This document shows, one piece after another, positions 16,609 to 24,879 of a DNA stretch of 64,000 nucleotides. How positions within the stretch are numbered: the stretch's first letter is position 1; each line of letters begins with the position of its first letter. Location: assembly GCF_026343335.1 (NCBI RefSeq), contig NZ_JAPELX010000001.1, positions 310,001 through 374,000 on the forward strand, given 5' to 3'. This DNA comes from Streptomyces sp. NBC_00078. Its GTDB lineage: Bacteria > Actinomycetota > Actinomycetes > Streptomycetales > Streptomycetaceae. Below the pieces are notes generated by a model. That model was not told the origin of the DNA and searched no databases. It worked only from the letters and a program-made list of their open reading frames with translations. Both the position numbers and the translations under genes were made by a program.

Positions 16609-18303
16609 ATGATGGCGCACGAACAGCACTCGGTCCTCGATCTGGGCACACGCGACGACGCGGAACACCCCCCGCCGCGGGCGACGGCCGCCGGAAAGCC
16701 GCCCCGGCCGGGCCGGCGGTGGCTGGTGCCGCTGCTGGTGGCCGTGCTGCTCGGCCAGATGGCGGCGGCGATGGTCACGACCGCCGTGCAGCAGACGCCG
16801 ACGATCGACGAGCCCATCTACGTCGCCACGGCCGCCGACTACCTGCACGAGCACCGGGTGCGGCTCAACCCCGAGCACCCGCCGCTCGGCAAGCTGGTCG
16901 TGGCGGCCGGGGTGGCGATCGCCGGCCCGCACCTCGACACCTCGTACAAGGGCGATCAGAGCCGGTCCGGCCGGCATCTGCTGTACGAGTCCGGCAACGA
17001 TCCGTGGCGGCTGATGTTCTGGGCCCGCCTGCCGATGATCGTGCTGACCCTGCTGTTCGGGCTCGTGGTGTTCGCCTTCGCGCGTGAACTGGCGGGCGCC
17101 GCGGCCGGGTTGGCGGCTCTGGCCCTGTACGCCTTCTCCCCCGACGTCATCGCGCAGGGCTCACTGGCCACGCTCGACGTGCCCGCGGCCGGTTTCGTGC
17201 TGACGGCGGCGTGGCTGCTGTGGCGAGCTCGCCGGCGGCCCCGGCTGTACGTCCCGTGGGCCGGCGTGGCACTGGGAGCGGGCCTGGCCACGAAGATGAA
17301 CGTGCTAGCGGTGGTTCCGGTGCTGCCGGCGCTGGCCGCCTGGTCGGTGTGGCGGGCGGGCTCCGGGGACCGGCGAAGGACCCTGGTGCGGGCTGCGACG
17401 GCGGCGTTCGTCGTCGCCGCGGCAGCCGTCGCCGTCGTATGGGCCTCGTATCTGGCGGTCGACCCGCGGCTGCGCTGGTCGCCGGGGCAGCAGGTGCCCA
17501 CCGTGCACGGCCTGAAGGGGCTGTTCGTGCGACTGCTGCCGTTCCCTGAGGCGTACCGGGACGGCATGCGCATCCAGTTCGGGCTGGAGAACCATCCGTG
17601 GCAGGGCTTCCTGTTCGGGCATCTGTACACCGGGTCCCGCTGGTACTACCTGCCGGCCGCGCTGCTGGTGAAGACACCGCTGGGCATGCTCGCACTGTGG
17701 GCGGCCGGTGCCGTCGTGCTGGTAGCCGTACGGCGGCTGCGGCCCGCCGCGCCGTACGTGCTTGTGCCCGCCGGTGTGCTGCTGGCCGCCGCCATGACCG
17801 GGGCCCGGGACTTCGGTACCCGGTACGCCGTCTTCGTGCCGATGTTCCTGGCGGTGGCCGCGGGTTGTGTGCTCGCCGTGCGGTGGCGGTGGGCATCGCT
17901 CGCGACGGGGGCGCTGGTGCTGTTCGTCGCCGTCAGCTCTCTGCGGACGTTCCCCTGCTATCTGCCGTACTCCAACGAGGCGTTCGGCGGTCCCGCCAAG
18001 ACCCATCTGCGGTTGCACGATTCCAACGTGGACTGGGGCCAGGACCTGGGCCGGCTCGCCGACCGGTTGCACGAGCGCTACGGGGGTCAGCGGATCTGGC
18101 TGGTGTACAAGGGCAGCGGTGTGCCCTCGTACTACGGCATCGAGGCGTCCGACCCGCGGAAGGTGCCCCCTCGTCAGGTGCGCGGGCTGCTGGTCGTGTC
18201 GGACTCGGCCGTGGCCAAGGCGCAGGGCCGGCTGGCGGCATTGATCGACAGCAGTCGCCCGATCGACGAGGTCGGTCACTCGATCACGATCTATCGCCGG
18301 TGA
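16609..18303 (+). CDS. GT-C glycosyltransferase, GT39/ArnT-like membrane protein
   Basis: 564 residues from ATG at 16609 (a second ATG follows directly). After a cytoplasmic tail there are about ten membrane segments, beginning WLVPLLVAVLLGQMAAAMV. The first extracytoplasmic loop carries the acidic motif QTPTIDEPIYVATAADYL and LNPEHPPLGKL, as in protein O-mannosyl and ArnT-type transferases that use polyprenyl-phosphate sugars. The C-terminal soluble part contains NVDWGQDLGRLADRLHERYG and a predicted extracytoplasmic domain. It likely transfers a sugar to an envelope lipid, polymer or protein. Acceptor and donor are unknown. A hairpin follows the stop. Confidence 0.82.
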   Translation: MMAHEQHSVLDLGTRDDAEHPPPRATAAGKPPRPGRRWLVPLLVAVLLGQMAAAMVTTAVQQTPTIDEPIYVATAADYLHEHRVRLNPEHPPLGKLVVAAGVAIAGPHLDTSYKGDQSRSGRHLLYESGNDPWRLMFWARLPMIVLTLLFGLVVFAFARELAGAAAGLAALALYAFSPDVIAQGSLATLDVPAAGFVLTAAWLLWRARRRPRLYVPWAGVALGAGLATKMNVLAVVPVLPALAAWSVWRAGSGDRRRTLVRAATAAFVVAAAAVAVVWASYLAVDPRLRWSPGQQVPTVHGLKGLFVRLLPFPEAYRDGMRIQFGLENHPWQGFLFGHLYTGSRWYYLPAALLVKTPLGMLALWAAGAVVLVAVRRLRPAAPYVLVPAGVLLAAAMTGARDFGTRYAVFVPMFLAVAAGCVLAVRWRWASLATGALVLFVAVSSLRTFPCYLPYSNEAFGGPAKTHLRLHDSNVDWGQDLGRLADRLHERYGGQRIWLVYKGSGVPSYYGIEASDPRKVPPRQVRGLLVVSDSAVAKAQGRLAALIDSSRPIDEVGHSITIYRR

Positions 18304-18304
18304 C

Positions 18305-18342
18305 GCCCGCCGGCAAGCAGCTTGAGTACGCGTCCGGCGGGC
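18305..18342 (+). terminator. Hairpin after the glycosyltransferase gene
   Basis: Arms GCCCGCCGG (18305-18313) and CCGGCGGGC (18334-18342) are perfectly complementary around a 20-base loop, immediately past the stop codon. It probably ends the transcript before the RpiR gene. Confidence 0.55.
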
Positions 18343-18423
18343 CCGGATACGGCCGTACAAGCCCTGGTCACAACGGTGTGTGGGCTATGTTGAAGCACTG
18401 TGGGAGACAAAGGAGGCACACCG

Positions 18424-19347
18424 GTGCCATCGCCGCAGCAGGCACGCGCACAGGCATCCGCGATCACCTCGGGCAAGACGGCTCCGGAGGTGGAGGCCGC
18501 CCCGGCGTCCCAGCTCAGGACTCTCTTCGACCGGCCCCGGCTCTCCCCCGGGCAGCGGCGCATCGCCCAGTATCTGATCGAGCACATCACCGAAGCGGCG
18601 TTCCTCTCGATCACCGACCTCGCGGATCGCGTGGGCGTGAGCCAGCCGTCCGTGACCCGTTTCGCCGCGGCGGTCGGCTTCAGCGGCTACCCGGCGCTGC
18701 GCGAGAAGCTCCAGTCGATCGCCCTCGGCACGCTGGCCGGCGGCCCCGCCGCCACCGAGGAGAACGGCAGCAACGAGCTGCAGGCGGCGATCGACGCCGA
18801 GATCGAGAACCTGGAGAACCTACGGCGCGACTTCGCCGACCCCGACCAGCTGATCGCCATCGGGCGCCGGCTGGCGGCGTCCACCCCCCTCACCGTCCTC
18901 GGGCTGCGTATCTCCGGCTCGCTCGCCGAGTACTTCGCGTACGCGGCGCGGCGCATCCACCCGGACGTGCGGCTGGTGACGCGGGGCGGCAGCGTCGCCT
19001 ACGACGCGCTGCTGCAGTCGCGCGAGGCGGGCGGCATCTGGGTGCTGGCGTTCTCCATGCCGCGGCACGCCCATGAGACCCTCACGGCCGTACGGGTCGC
19101 GCGCGGCGCCGGGTTGAAGGTTGCCCTGGTCACGGATCTGGCACTGGGGTCGGTGGCCGACGAGGCGGACGTCGTCTTCGCCACCGGTACCGGTTCCCGC
19201 CTGGTCTTCGACTCCTACGCGGCGCCCGGCGTGATCGCCGCCGCGCTGCTGCAGGCCATGACCGACGCGGACCCCGAGCGCACGCAGGCCCGGCTCGAGG
19301 AGTACGAGCAGATCTCCGACCAGCACCACTTCTTCCTGCGCGACTGA
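18424..19347 (+). CDS. MurR/RpiR-family transcriptional regulator
   Basis: 307 residues from GTG at 18424, which has AAAGGAGG 7 bases upstream; an earlier GTG at 18400 lacks such a site. An N-terminal RpiR helix-turn-helix (LSPGQRRIAQYLIEHITEAAFLSITDLADRVGVSQPSVTRF) is followed by a SIS sugar-phosphate-binding domain (PLTVLGLRISGSLAEYFAYAARR, GGIWVLAFSMPRHAHETL, VALVTDLALG). Members sense phosphosugars and control sugar or amino-sugar catabolism. The adjacent amino-sugar-type kinase, PAP2 phosphatase and transferase are possible targets, but its operator is unknown; an AT-rich palindrome at 19443-19462, 95 bp past its stop, is a candidate site. Confidence 0.88.
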   Translation: MPSPQQARAQASAITSGKTAPEVEAAPASQLRTLFDRPRLSPGQRRIAQYLIEHITEAAFLSITDLADRVGVSQPSVTRFAAAVGFSGYPALREKLQSIALGTLAGGPAATEENGSNELQAAIDAEIENLENLRRDFADPDQLIAIGRRLAASTPLTVLGLRISGSLAEYFAYAARRIHPDVRLVTRGGSVAYDALLQSREAGGIWVLAFSMPRHAHETLTAVRVARGAGLKVALVTDLALGSVADEADVVFATGTGSRLVFDSYAAPGVIAAALLQAMTDADPERTQARLEEYEQISDQHHFFLRD

Positions 19348-19442
19348 CGGTCCCCGTCCGCGGGGCAACACTCCTCCCCCGCCCGCACCCGGCCCTCCCC
19401 GCGGTCATGCGGCATCACAAAGGGACCTTTCGCAACATTTCG

Positions 19443-19462
19443 CGCATGAATGTTTTCATGCG
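19443..19462. promoter_or_regulatory. AT-rich palindrome in a 326-bp gap
   Basis: The region 19348-19673 has no gene. It contains CGCATGAA-TGTT-TTCATGCG, a perfect 8-bp inverted repeat with 4-bp spacer, within an unusually AT-rich island (19425-19500) that also holds ATATATAAATACT. It could be an operator with a promoter for the small gene at 19674, or an RNA hairpin. Confidence 0.45.
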
Positions 19463-19673
19463 TCTTGAAAAGCGGACGGCATATATAAATACTGCTCACG
19501 CGTCACCCCGGACACCCGAAGCCGCCGTCTCCTACCCGCGTCGGCGCCCAAAGTGTCCGGTCGGGCCTCGTTTCCGTGCGAGCGCCCTTGGCGGCCCCGG
19601 TCATCCCCTGGACCGGGGCCGCCCGACCTCGTCGGACCAACCCTCCCGACGCCGCACACCGGAAGCGACGATC

Positions 19674-20042
19674 ATGCAACTGACGACCACGCGCATCAGC
19701 CCGGACTGGCCGTGCCAGGTCAAGACGCCCGGTTCCTACGACTGGGAGCGCTCGGCGGCCAGGTGGCTGCGCGAGCTGGTGCCCGCGCGCTACGCCAGCT
19801 ATCCGGCCCTGATCCGCCACCCCGTGCTCCTCGCCCGCCATGCGCAGATACAGGTCCAGCACGAGATCCGGGTCGCGCGCACCGCCCTGCAGACCGCGCG
19901 CGCGGATCTACCGGCGCTGGGCCTGCACGAGTCGGTCATCGAGCACACGATCAAGCTCTACGCGGCAGAGGTGCTGCAGCTCCAGCACATCGCGCGCAGC
20001 GTCCGTGCGGTCACCCAGGCCCTGGTCGACTCCGGCCGCTGA
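19674..20042 (+). CDS. Small helical protein of unknown function
   Basis: 122 residues from ATG at 19674, the only start giving a compact protein; GGAAGCGA lies upstream. The sequence is predicted largely helical, with a Trp-rich N-terminus (SPDWPCQVKTPGSYDWERSAARWLRELVPARY) and a long amphipathic C-terminal half rich in Gln, Arg and Leu. No signal or membrane segment. I do not recognise the family. Third positions are strongly G/C, so it is a real gene. It stands alone downstream of an AT-rich island and upstream of the phosphatase gene, 215 bp away. Confidence 0.65.
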   Translation: MQLTTTRISPDWPCQVKTPGSYDWERSAARWLRELVPARYASYPALIRHPVLLARHAQIQVQHEIRVARTALQTARADLPALGLHESVIEHTIKLYAAEVLQLQHIARSVRAVTQALVDSGR

Positions 20043-20257
20043 CGGCATCCCGTCCTCGCGTCACTCCTCGAACTCCCGCTCCCAGCCGGTGCCGGTATAC
20101 CCGGCCCCACCCTGCGGTCGGCTCCGGGGCAGTAGTGGCCGTACCGGCTGCCCGGCCGTTGCCGCCGCCGCTTTGTCCAGAAGGTCAGCGCGACGCCTGC
20201 GAGCTTCCCCTTTCGAGTGAATCCCGGGTCGGTAAGACCGCGATCGAAAGCCTCTCG

Positions 20258-22669
20258 ATGTGCGATGCTCAACGCGTGACGAGCGAGCCCGCAACGCCGG
20301 CGGAGTCCCGCCCCGCGCCGGACACCGTTGCGCTGGCCAAGGTGGTCGCCAGGCAGCGCGCCGAGATGGACCGGCTGCGCGACCTGGCCGCCAGGACGGC
20401 CGTCCTGGAGCAGGCCAAGGGCGCCGTCATGGCGCTGACCGGCTGCTCCCCGGACGCCGCCGAGGAGGAGCTGCGGCGACGCGCCGCGGACGGGACCCGC
20501 TCACTGCTCGAGGAGTGCTGGGTCACCCTCGGCGGCCTGGCAACGACACCGGCGGCCACCGCACCCCGACCGGACCCCGGCCTCACCCCCGGGTCCTGCC
20601 CCGCCTCCGCACGCGACGTGGCCACCACCGACGAGGGTTCGGCGGCCCTCGGACCGCTCGGCCGGGAACTCGTCCATGTGGCCACACCGCAGGATCTCGC
20701 CCGGTGCCTGCTCGAGCATCTCGCGCCGGAGGTCGGCGCCGGCGCCGTCATGATCTATTCCCTGCTGTCCTCGGGAGGCCTGGAGCTGATCGGGCACGCC
20801 GGCATCGACGACACCGTCGCCGCCCAGTGGCACCGGGTACCGCCGCTGGCCGGGGTTCCCGCGCTCGACGCGCTGCGGGCCGGGGAGCCGCGCTGGCTGG
20901 AGGACGCCGAGGCGGACCGGAAACGCTATCTGATGATCGGGGATTCGCCCGAGCACTGGCCGTCCCGCGCCTGGCTGCCCGTGCCCACCGGCGACGCGCC
21001 CGACGTGTGCATCGGGGTCCTGCGCACCCGCGTCGGGCCGTTCACCGCCGGCGTCCGGCAACACCTGCACGCGGTGGCGCAGTTGTGCGCCGGCCGGATG
21101 CGCGTGTTCGACACCCACTCGCAGGACGTCGCCGACGCCTCGGTGGACGCCGTGCAGGCCGTGTTCGACGCGCTGCCCGAAGCGGCGATGCTGCTGTCGC
21201 CGCTGCCCGCCGCGTCGGGAGCCATCAAGGACTACCGCATCGACGCCGCGACCACGCGGGCCGCCGATGTCGTCGGGCACGCCGGGCGGGAACTGATCGG
21301 CCGTCGGTTCCGCGAGTGCTGTCCGCCGCTGGCGACCGAGCCCCTGTGGCAGGGCATGCGGCGAGCGCTCACCACCGGGAAGCCGTACGAGAGCGAGCCG
21401 TTCGCGCACCAGGAGGTCGTGGCCGGGGTCGCCGAGCTGTCCACCTACTCGGTGCGGGCGGCGCGGCTGGGCGCGGGGCTGGTCATCACCTGGGTACGGC
21501 ACGGCTCCTCCGACCGGCAGGAGCAGCGCCTCGCGGATTTGCAGCGGCTGGGCAGCCTCGGCTGGGCGAGCTGGAATCTGGTCACGCACGAAGTCACCTG
21601 GTCCTCCCAGGTGTTCACCCTCCTCGACCGGAACCCCGTGTGCGGGCCGGTCGGCCTCACCGAACTCCCGGAGCTCTCCCTGCCCGAGGACGTGCCCGCG
21701 CTGGCCCACGCCATCGCGGAACTCCTCGGCGAGGGGCGGACGTTCGACGTTCCGTTCCGCATCAGGACGGCGAGTGGGCTACGGCATCTGCGGGTCGTCG
21801 CCGAAGCCGTGCCGGACGCCACCGGAACGCCCGTCGAGGTGCACGGCGTCGTACAGGACCTCACCGCGCAGCGCAGTGCCGAGCTCGCCCTGGTGGAGAG
21901 CGAGCGGGCCATGCTCACCCAGCACGACGTGCTGCGTGCCGAGCGGACGCTGGCGGGCCGGCTGCAGCACGCCCTGCTTCCGCTGCCGATCCGGCCCGTG
22001 CTCCTGGCCGGACTGCGCGTCGAAGTCGCCTATCTGCCCGCCCAGTCGGGCATCCATGTCGGCGGTGACTGGTTCAGTGCCATCGAACTGCCCGACGGCG
22101 ACGCCCTCTTCGTGGTGGGCGACGTCGCCGGGCACGGCATCGACGCGGTCGCCACGATGGCGCAACTCCGCTTCACCGCCAAGGGCATGGTCATCACGGG
22201 GTCCTCGCTGACGGGTGCGCTCGACCGGCTCAACACGCTGCTGCTGCACTCCCGTGACTCCCACGGCACCGCGACCCTGGTCCTGGCCCGCTACAACTCT
22301 GCGGAGCGGCGCCTCATCTGGGCTCAGGCCGGTCATCCGCCGCCTCTGCTGCTGCGCGGCGGCCAGGTGCGCTATCTCGACCGTCCCCGCGGCATGCTGC
22401 TCGGGGCGAGTGCGGCACCGGTCTACGTCGAGGCCGAGTGCCGGCTCGAACCGGGCGACCGCGTCATCCTCTACACCGACGGCCTGGTCGAGCGGCCCGA
22501 GGAGAGCATCGACCGTGGCCTGAAGCGGCTCTCCGAGGCCGTCCTCAGCCACCATTCCGACGACCCCGGTTCCCTGTCCCTGGGGCCGCTGCTCGCCGCG
22601 ATGCTGGAGGGCGAACGTCGGGATGACGTCTGCCTGCTCGACATCAGGGCTCCGATGGATCTGGAGTAG
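20258..22669 (+). CDS. Multi-sensor SpoIIE-type PP2C phosphatase
   Basis: 803 residues from ATG at 20258; GTG at 20276 is an alternative and neither has a strong ribosome-binding site. Residues about 30-85 look like an ANTAR-type helical segment (TAVLEQAKGAVMALTGCSPD). A GAF-like domain follows (about 120-290), then a PAS-like segment (PEAAMLLSPLPAASGAIKDYRI), a second PAS with PAC (SLGWASWNLVTHEVTWSSQVF; VHGVVQDLTAQRSAELAL), and a C-terminal PP2C/SpoIIE domain from about 560 with GGDWFSAIEL, VVGDVAGHGIDAVATMAQLR, AQAGHPPPLLL and ILYTDGLVERP. Such proteins dephosphorylate anti-sigma-factor antagonists in stress or development pathways. No partner gene lies nearby. Confidence 0.9.
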   Translation: MCDAQRVTSEPATPAESRPAPDTVALAKVVARQRAEMDRLRDLAARTAVLEQAKGAVMALTGCSPDAAEEELRRRAADGTRSLLEECWVTLGGLATTPAATAPRPDPGLTPGSCPASARDVATTDEGSAALGPLGRELVHVATPQDLARCLLEHLAPEVGAGAVMIYSLLSSGGLELIGHAGIDDTVAAQWHRVPPLAGVPALDALRAGEPRWLEDAEADRKRYLMIGDSPEHWPSRAWLPVPTGDAPDVCIGVLRTRVGPFTAGVRQHLHAVAQLCAGRMRVFDTHSQDVADASVDAVQAVFDALPEAAMLLSPLPAASGAIKDYRIDAATTRAADVVGHAGRELIGRRFRECCPPLATEPLWQGMRRALTTGKPYESEPFAHQEVVAGVAELSTYSVRAARLGAGLVITWVRHGSSDRQEQRLADLQRLGSLGWASWNLVTHEVTWSSQVFTLLDRNPVCGPVGLTELPELSLPEDVPALAHAIAELLGEGRTFDVPFRIRTASGLRHLRVVAEAVPDATGTPVEVHGVVQDLTAQRSAELALVESERAMLTQHDVLRAERTLAGRLQHALLPLPIRPVLLAGLRVEVAYLPAQSGIHVGGDWFSAIELPDGDALFVVGDVAGHGIDAVATMAQLRFTAKGMVITGSSLTGALDRLNTLLLHSRDSHGTATLVLARYNSAERRLIWAQAGHPPPLLLRGGQVRYLDRPRGMLLGASAAPVYVEAECRLEPGDRVILYTDGLVERPEESIDRGLKRLSEAVLSHHSDDPGSLSLGPLLAAMLEGERRDDVCLLDIRAPMDLE

Positions 22670-22699
22670 ACGGCCGCTGGATCTGGAGTAGATGGCTGC
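22656..22699. repeat. 22-bp tandem duplication over a stop codon
   Basis: Two adjacent 22-bp copies (22656-22677 and 22678-22699) share TGGATCTGGAGTAGA and differ at two later positions. The first copy contains the phosphatase stop codon and its last three codons; the second repeats them past the gene end. Confidence 0.85.
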
Positions 22700-22759
22700 G
22701 GTGCGGACGCCGACGCGAACCGTTGGCCGGTGCGGACGGTGACGCGGCTCGGTCACCGT

Positions 22760-22945
22760 TCACTCGTCGCCACGATGGCGCCAGTACCAGAGCGCGCCCA
22801 CGACCAGGGCCACCAGGAACACGACGGGCAGGACCAGGCCCGGAATGCGGGAGCCGTTCATGGGCGTGGCTTTCGGGTCGGGCGGGCGGGGCGCCGGGTG
22901 CGTCGTCCCTGTGCCCAGGGTGACGCGTGGCAGTCCGCCACTCAC
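22760..22945 (-). CDS. Small single-span membrane protein
   Basis: 61 residues from a GTG at 22945, or 33 from an internal ATG at 22861. The C-terminal half is one clear membrane segment (IPGLVLPVVFLVALVVGALWYW) followed by a short charged tail RHRGDE. The N-terminal part is Pro-rich. No motif shows a role. It lies between the phosphatase gene and a peptidoglycan-binding protein gene, in the same direction as the latter. The codon pattern supports translation of the membrane segment, but the start is uncertain. Confidence 0.5.
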   Translation of the reverse strand: MSGGLPRVTLGTGTTHPAPRPPDPKATPMNGSRIPGLVLPVVFLVALVVGALWYWRHRGDE

Positions 22946-22995
22946 CGGGATTTCCGCACCCGTTGCCCCGTGTTCGAGGGCGGGCGGCCCGCCGG

Positions 22996-23661
22996 TCAGC
23001 CCGTGCCGGGGGCCGTCCGGGACTCCAGCGCCTGCCGGGTGTCGTCGCCATAGACGCCGTCCTCGTCGCCTCTGATGCCGTACCAGAGCTGGAAGCGGGC
23101 CACCGCCGCCCTGAGGGTGGCGTCGTAGGTGCCGTTCGTGGAGCCGTTTTGGTAGACGTCAGGGATGTGCAGCAGGCGTTCCTGCAGGTCGGTCACCGCC
23201 GGGCCGCTGTCGCCCGCGCGGAGGGTGCCGGCGCCGTCGGGGTCCGTGGAGCCGGGAGCGGAGGCGGTCGCGGCCGGCTCGGCGGACGCGGTGGGGCGGG
23301 GCTCCTGCGCGGCCGCGTCGTCGTTCCTGCCGACCAGCAGCAGGGCGCAGCCGAAGCCGACGAGGGCGGCCGCGGTGACGGCGATCGTCACGGCGGCACG
23401 GCGCAGCCCGGGCCCGAACCCCAGACGGCCGCCGGCGCGCGGCACATCGACGTCGCGGGTGCGCACGGGCGGGAGTTCCTGTGTCTCGCCCTCGTCCCAG
23501 GACCGCGGGTCCTGCACGGCGCCGGACTCGAGATCGGCGCGGCTCTGCTCCATCTCCCGGAACAGCTCCGCCAGGGCGTCGGTGCGGCGCGGCCGAAGGA
23601 CATGGATCGGTTCCAGCGCCGGGCGGTCGTGCGGCGACCCGGATACAGGCGGTGTGGGCAC
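22996..23661 (-). CDS. Membrane-anchored peptidoglycan-binding protein
   Basis: 221 residues from GTG at 23661, with AAGGAGAG 7 bases upstream. The first 95 residues are cytoplasmic and charged (RRTDALAELFREMEQSRADLE). A single membrane segment follows (AAVTIAVTAAALVGFGCALLLVG, about 98-120), then a Pro/Ala/Thr linker, and a C-terminal PG_binding_1 domain (LRAGDSGPAVTDLQERLL, GTYDATLRAAVARFQ, GVYGDDTRQALE). The outward domain should bind the cell wall. The role of the cytoplasmic half is unknown. This arrangement is common in Streptomyces proteins of unknown role. Confidence 0.8.
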   Translation of the reverse strand: MPTPPVSGSPHDRPALEPIHVLRPRRTDALAELFREMEQSRADLESGAVQDPRSWDEGETQELPPVRTRDVDVPRAGGRLGFGPGLRRAAVTIAVTAAALVGFGCALLLVGRNDDAAAQEPRPTASAEPAATASAPGSTDPDGAGTLRAGDSGPAVTDLQERLLHIPDVYQNGSTNGTYDATLRAAVARFQLWYGIRGDEDGVYGDDTRQALESRTAPGTG

Positions 23662-23785
23662 AGTGCTCTCCTTACGCCCCGTGGCAGGGGCCTCCACCGT
23701 TCCCCGAGGAGTGATACGCGGCTGCCGCCCCGGGAGTTCAGCGGATCGCCGTCTCCCTCGCCCGGCGCTGGGGTGAGGGCGCGCT

Positions 23786-24619
23786 TCAGGCCCGGGTGCC
23801 GAGGAAGCGGTGCAGGGACGTCGTCATCGCGGAGACGAAGGCGTCCCGTGCCGGGTGCGCCAGCGCGTCCAACGACAGATACGGGTTGAGGTCCTCCAGC
23901 TCGACCAGCAACAGCTCACCGCCGGGCGCCCGGCAGGCGTCCACCCGCTGGATGCCGTGGTCGACGGTGTTCCAGTCGATGAAGCGCCGGGCGAACGCGA
24001 GGTCGTCGTCGGTCGGACTGTAGGGCTCCAGCTGCCAGCGTCGGTCGGGGTGCGGCGCGTACAGGGCGTACTGGAAGTCGTGGTCGACGAAGTAGAAGGA
24101 CACCTCGTAGGTGAAGTCGACGCACGGCTGGACGAGAACGTCTCCGTTCACGAGGTCGCGCAGCTGGGCCGCGGAAACGATCCGCAGGCCGATGGAGTCG
24201 GCGCCGCGCTTGGGCTTGACGACGTAGCGGTCCGCCTCGGGCAGCCGGTGCAGGTCCTCGGTGCGGTCGACGGTGGGGATGACCGGGTGGCGCGCGGCGG
24301 TGAGGTCGAGCAAGTACTGCTTGCCGGCCATGTCGGCCTTGCCTGAGAGCTGGTTGTAGACGCGCGCCCCGCTGTCGATCGCCCGCTCGCGGAAGTCCTC
24401 GTACACCTCCTGGTAGGCCAGGACGGGTCCGCTGTTGCGTACGACCACCGCTTCGAAGGCACCCATGAGTGCGGCCGCGTCCAGCGGATGGCACAGGGCC
24501 AGGTCGAAGTCCTCCCGCAGGCGCGAGGTGAGGAAGATGTCCTCGTCGCCGTAGCGGCGCCCGCGTGCCGGGTACGCCAGGTCGGTGACGTAGAGGATGC
24601 GGGGACGGACGGGCGGCAT
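23786..24619 (-). CDS. Orphan ATP-grasp ligase-like protein
   Basis: 277 residues from ATG at 24619, with GAGGAG 6 bases upstream. The pre-ATP-grasp part (RILYVTDLAYPARGRRYGDE, FEAVVVRNSGPVLAYQEVYEDF) precedes an ATP-grasp fold with RYVVKPKRGADSIGLRIV (ATP-binding Lys), VLVQPCVDFTYEVSFYFVD, and ELLLVELEDLNPYLSLD (metal-binding Glu and Asn). Such enzymes join a carboxylate to an amine or thiol through an acylphosphate. No obvious peptide precursor or partner gene lies alongside, so the substrate is unknown. It is divergent from a TetR regulator whose operator-like boxes lie between them, so it may be its target. Confidence 0.75.
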   Translation of the reverse strand: MPPVRPRILYVTDLAYPARGRRYGDEDIFLTSRLREDFDLALCHPLDAAALMGAFEAVVVRNSGPVLAYQEVYEDFRERAIDSGARVYNQLSGKADMAGKQYLLDLTAARHPVIPTVDRTEDLHRLPEADRYVVKPKRGADSIGLRIVSAAQLRDLVNGDVLVQPCVDFTYEVSFYFVDHDFQYALYAPHPDRRWQLEPYSPTDDDLAFARRFIDWNTVDHGIQRVDACRAPGGELLLVELEDLNPYLSLDALAHPARDAFVSAMTTSLHRFLGTRA

Positions 24620-24813
24620 GGGGTGCTCCTCGGTGGCTGCGGGAGCCGCAGGGTAAGCCGCCGCGTGCCTGCCGCGCAAACGTCTGACCTGGGGATTCAG
24701 TCGAGGTTCGGAGCCCCGCGACCCCGGGCCGCGGCTCTGCCCCGGCGGCCGTATCGGTCGTTGCCCCCATCGGTGCCCTCCATGCGCTCCCTACGATCGC
24801 CGCGAAGAAGCGG

Positions 24814-24849
24814 GGCACTCAGTTCCCCGCCGGGGCTGCACTGAGTGCC
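24814..24849. promoter_or_regulatory. TetR operator-like inverted repeat
   Basis: GGCACTCAGT (24814-24823) and ACTGAGTGCC (24840-24849) form a perfect inverted repeat with a 16-bp spacer, 30 bp before the TetR start. The right arm lies in the 11-bp palindrome GCACTGAGTGC. A closely related box recurs at 25607, just past the TetR gene. Confidence 0.6.
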
Positions 24850-24879
24850 ATCAGCGCCGTCCGATGTTACGTTCCGTCC

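Noticed and set aside
22760..23661. The small membrane ORF and peptidoglycan-binding protein as one split gene
   Set aside because: The peptidoglycan-binding gene has its own membrane segment and complete C-terminal domain, so no missing half is needed.
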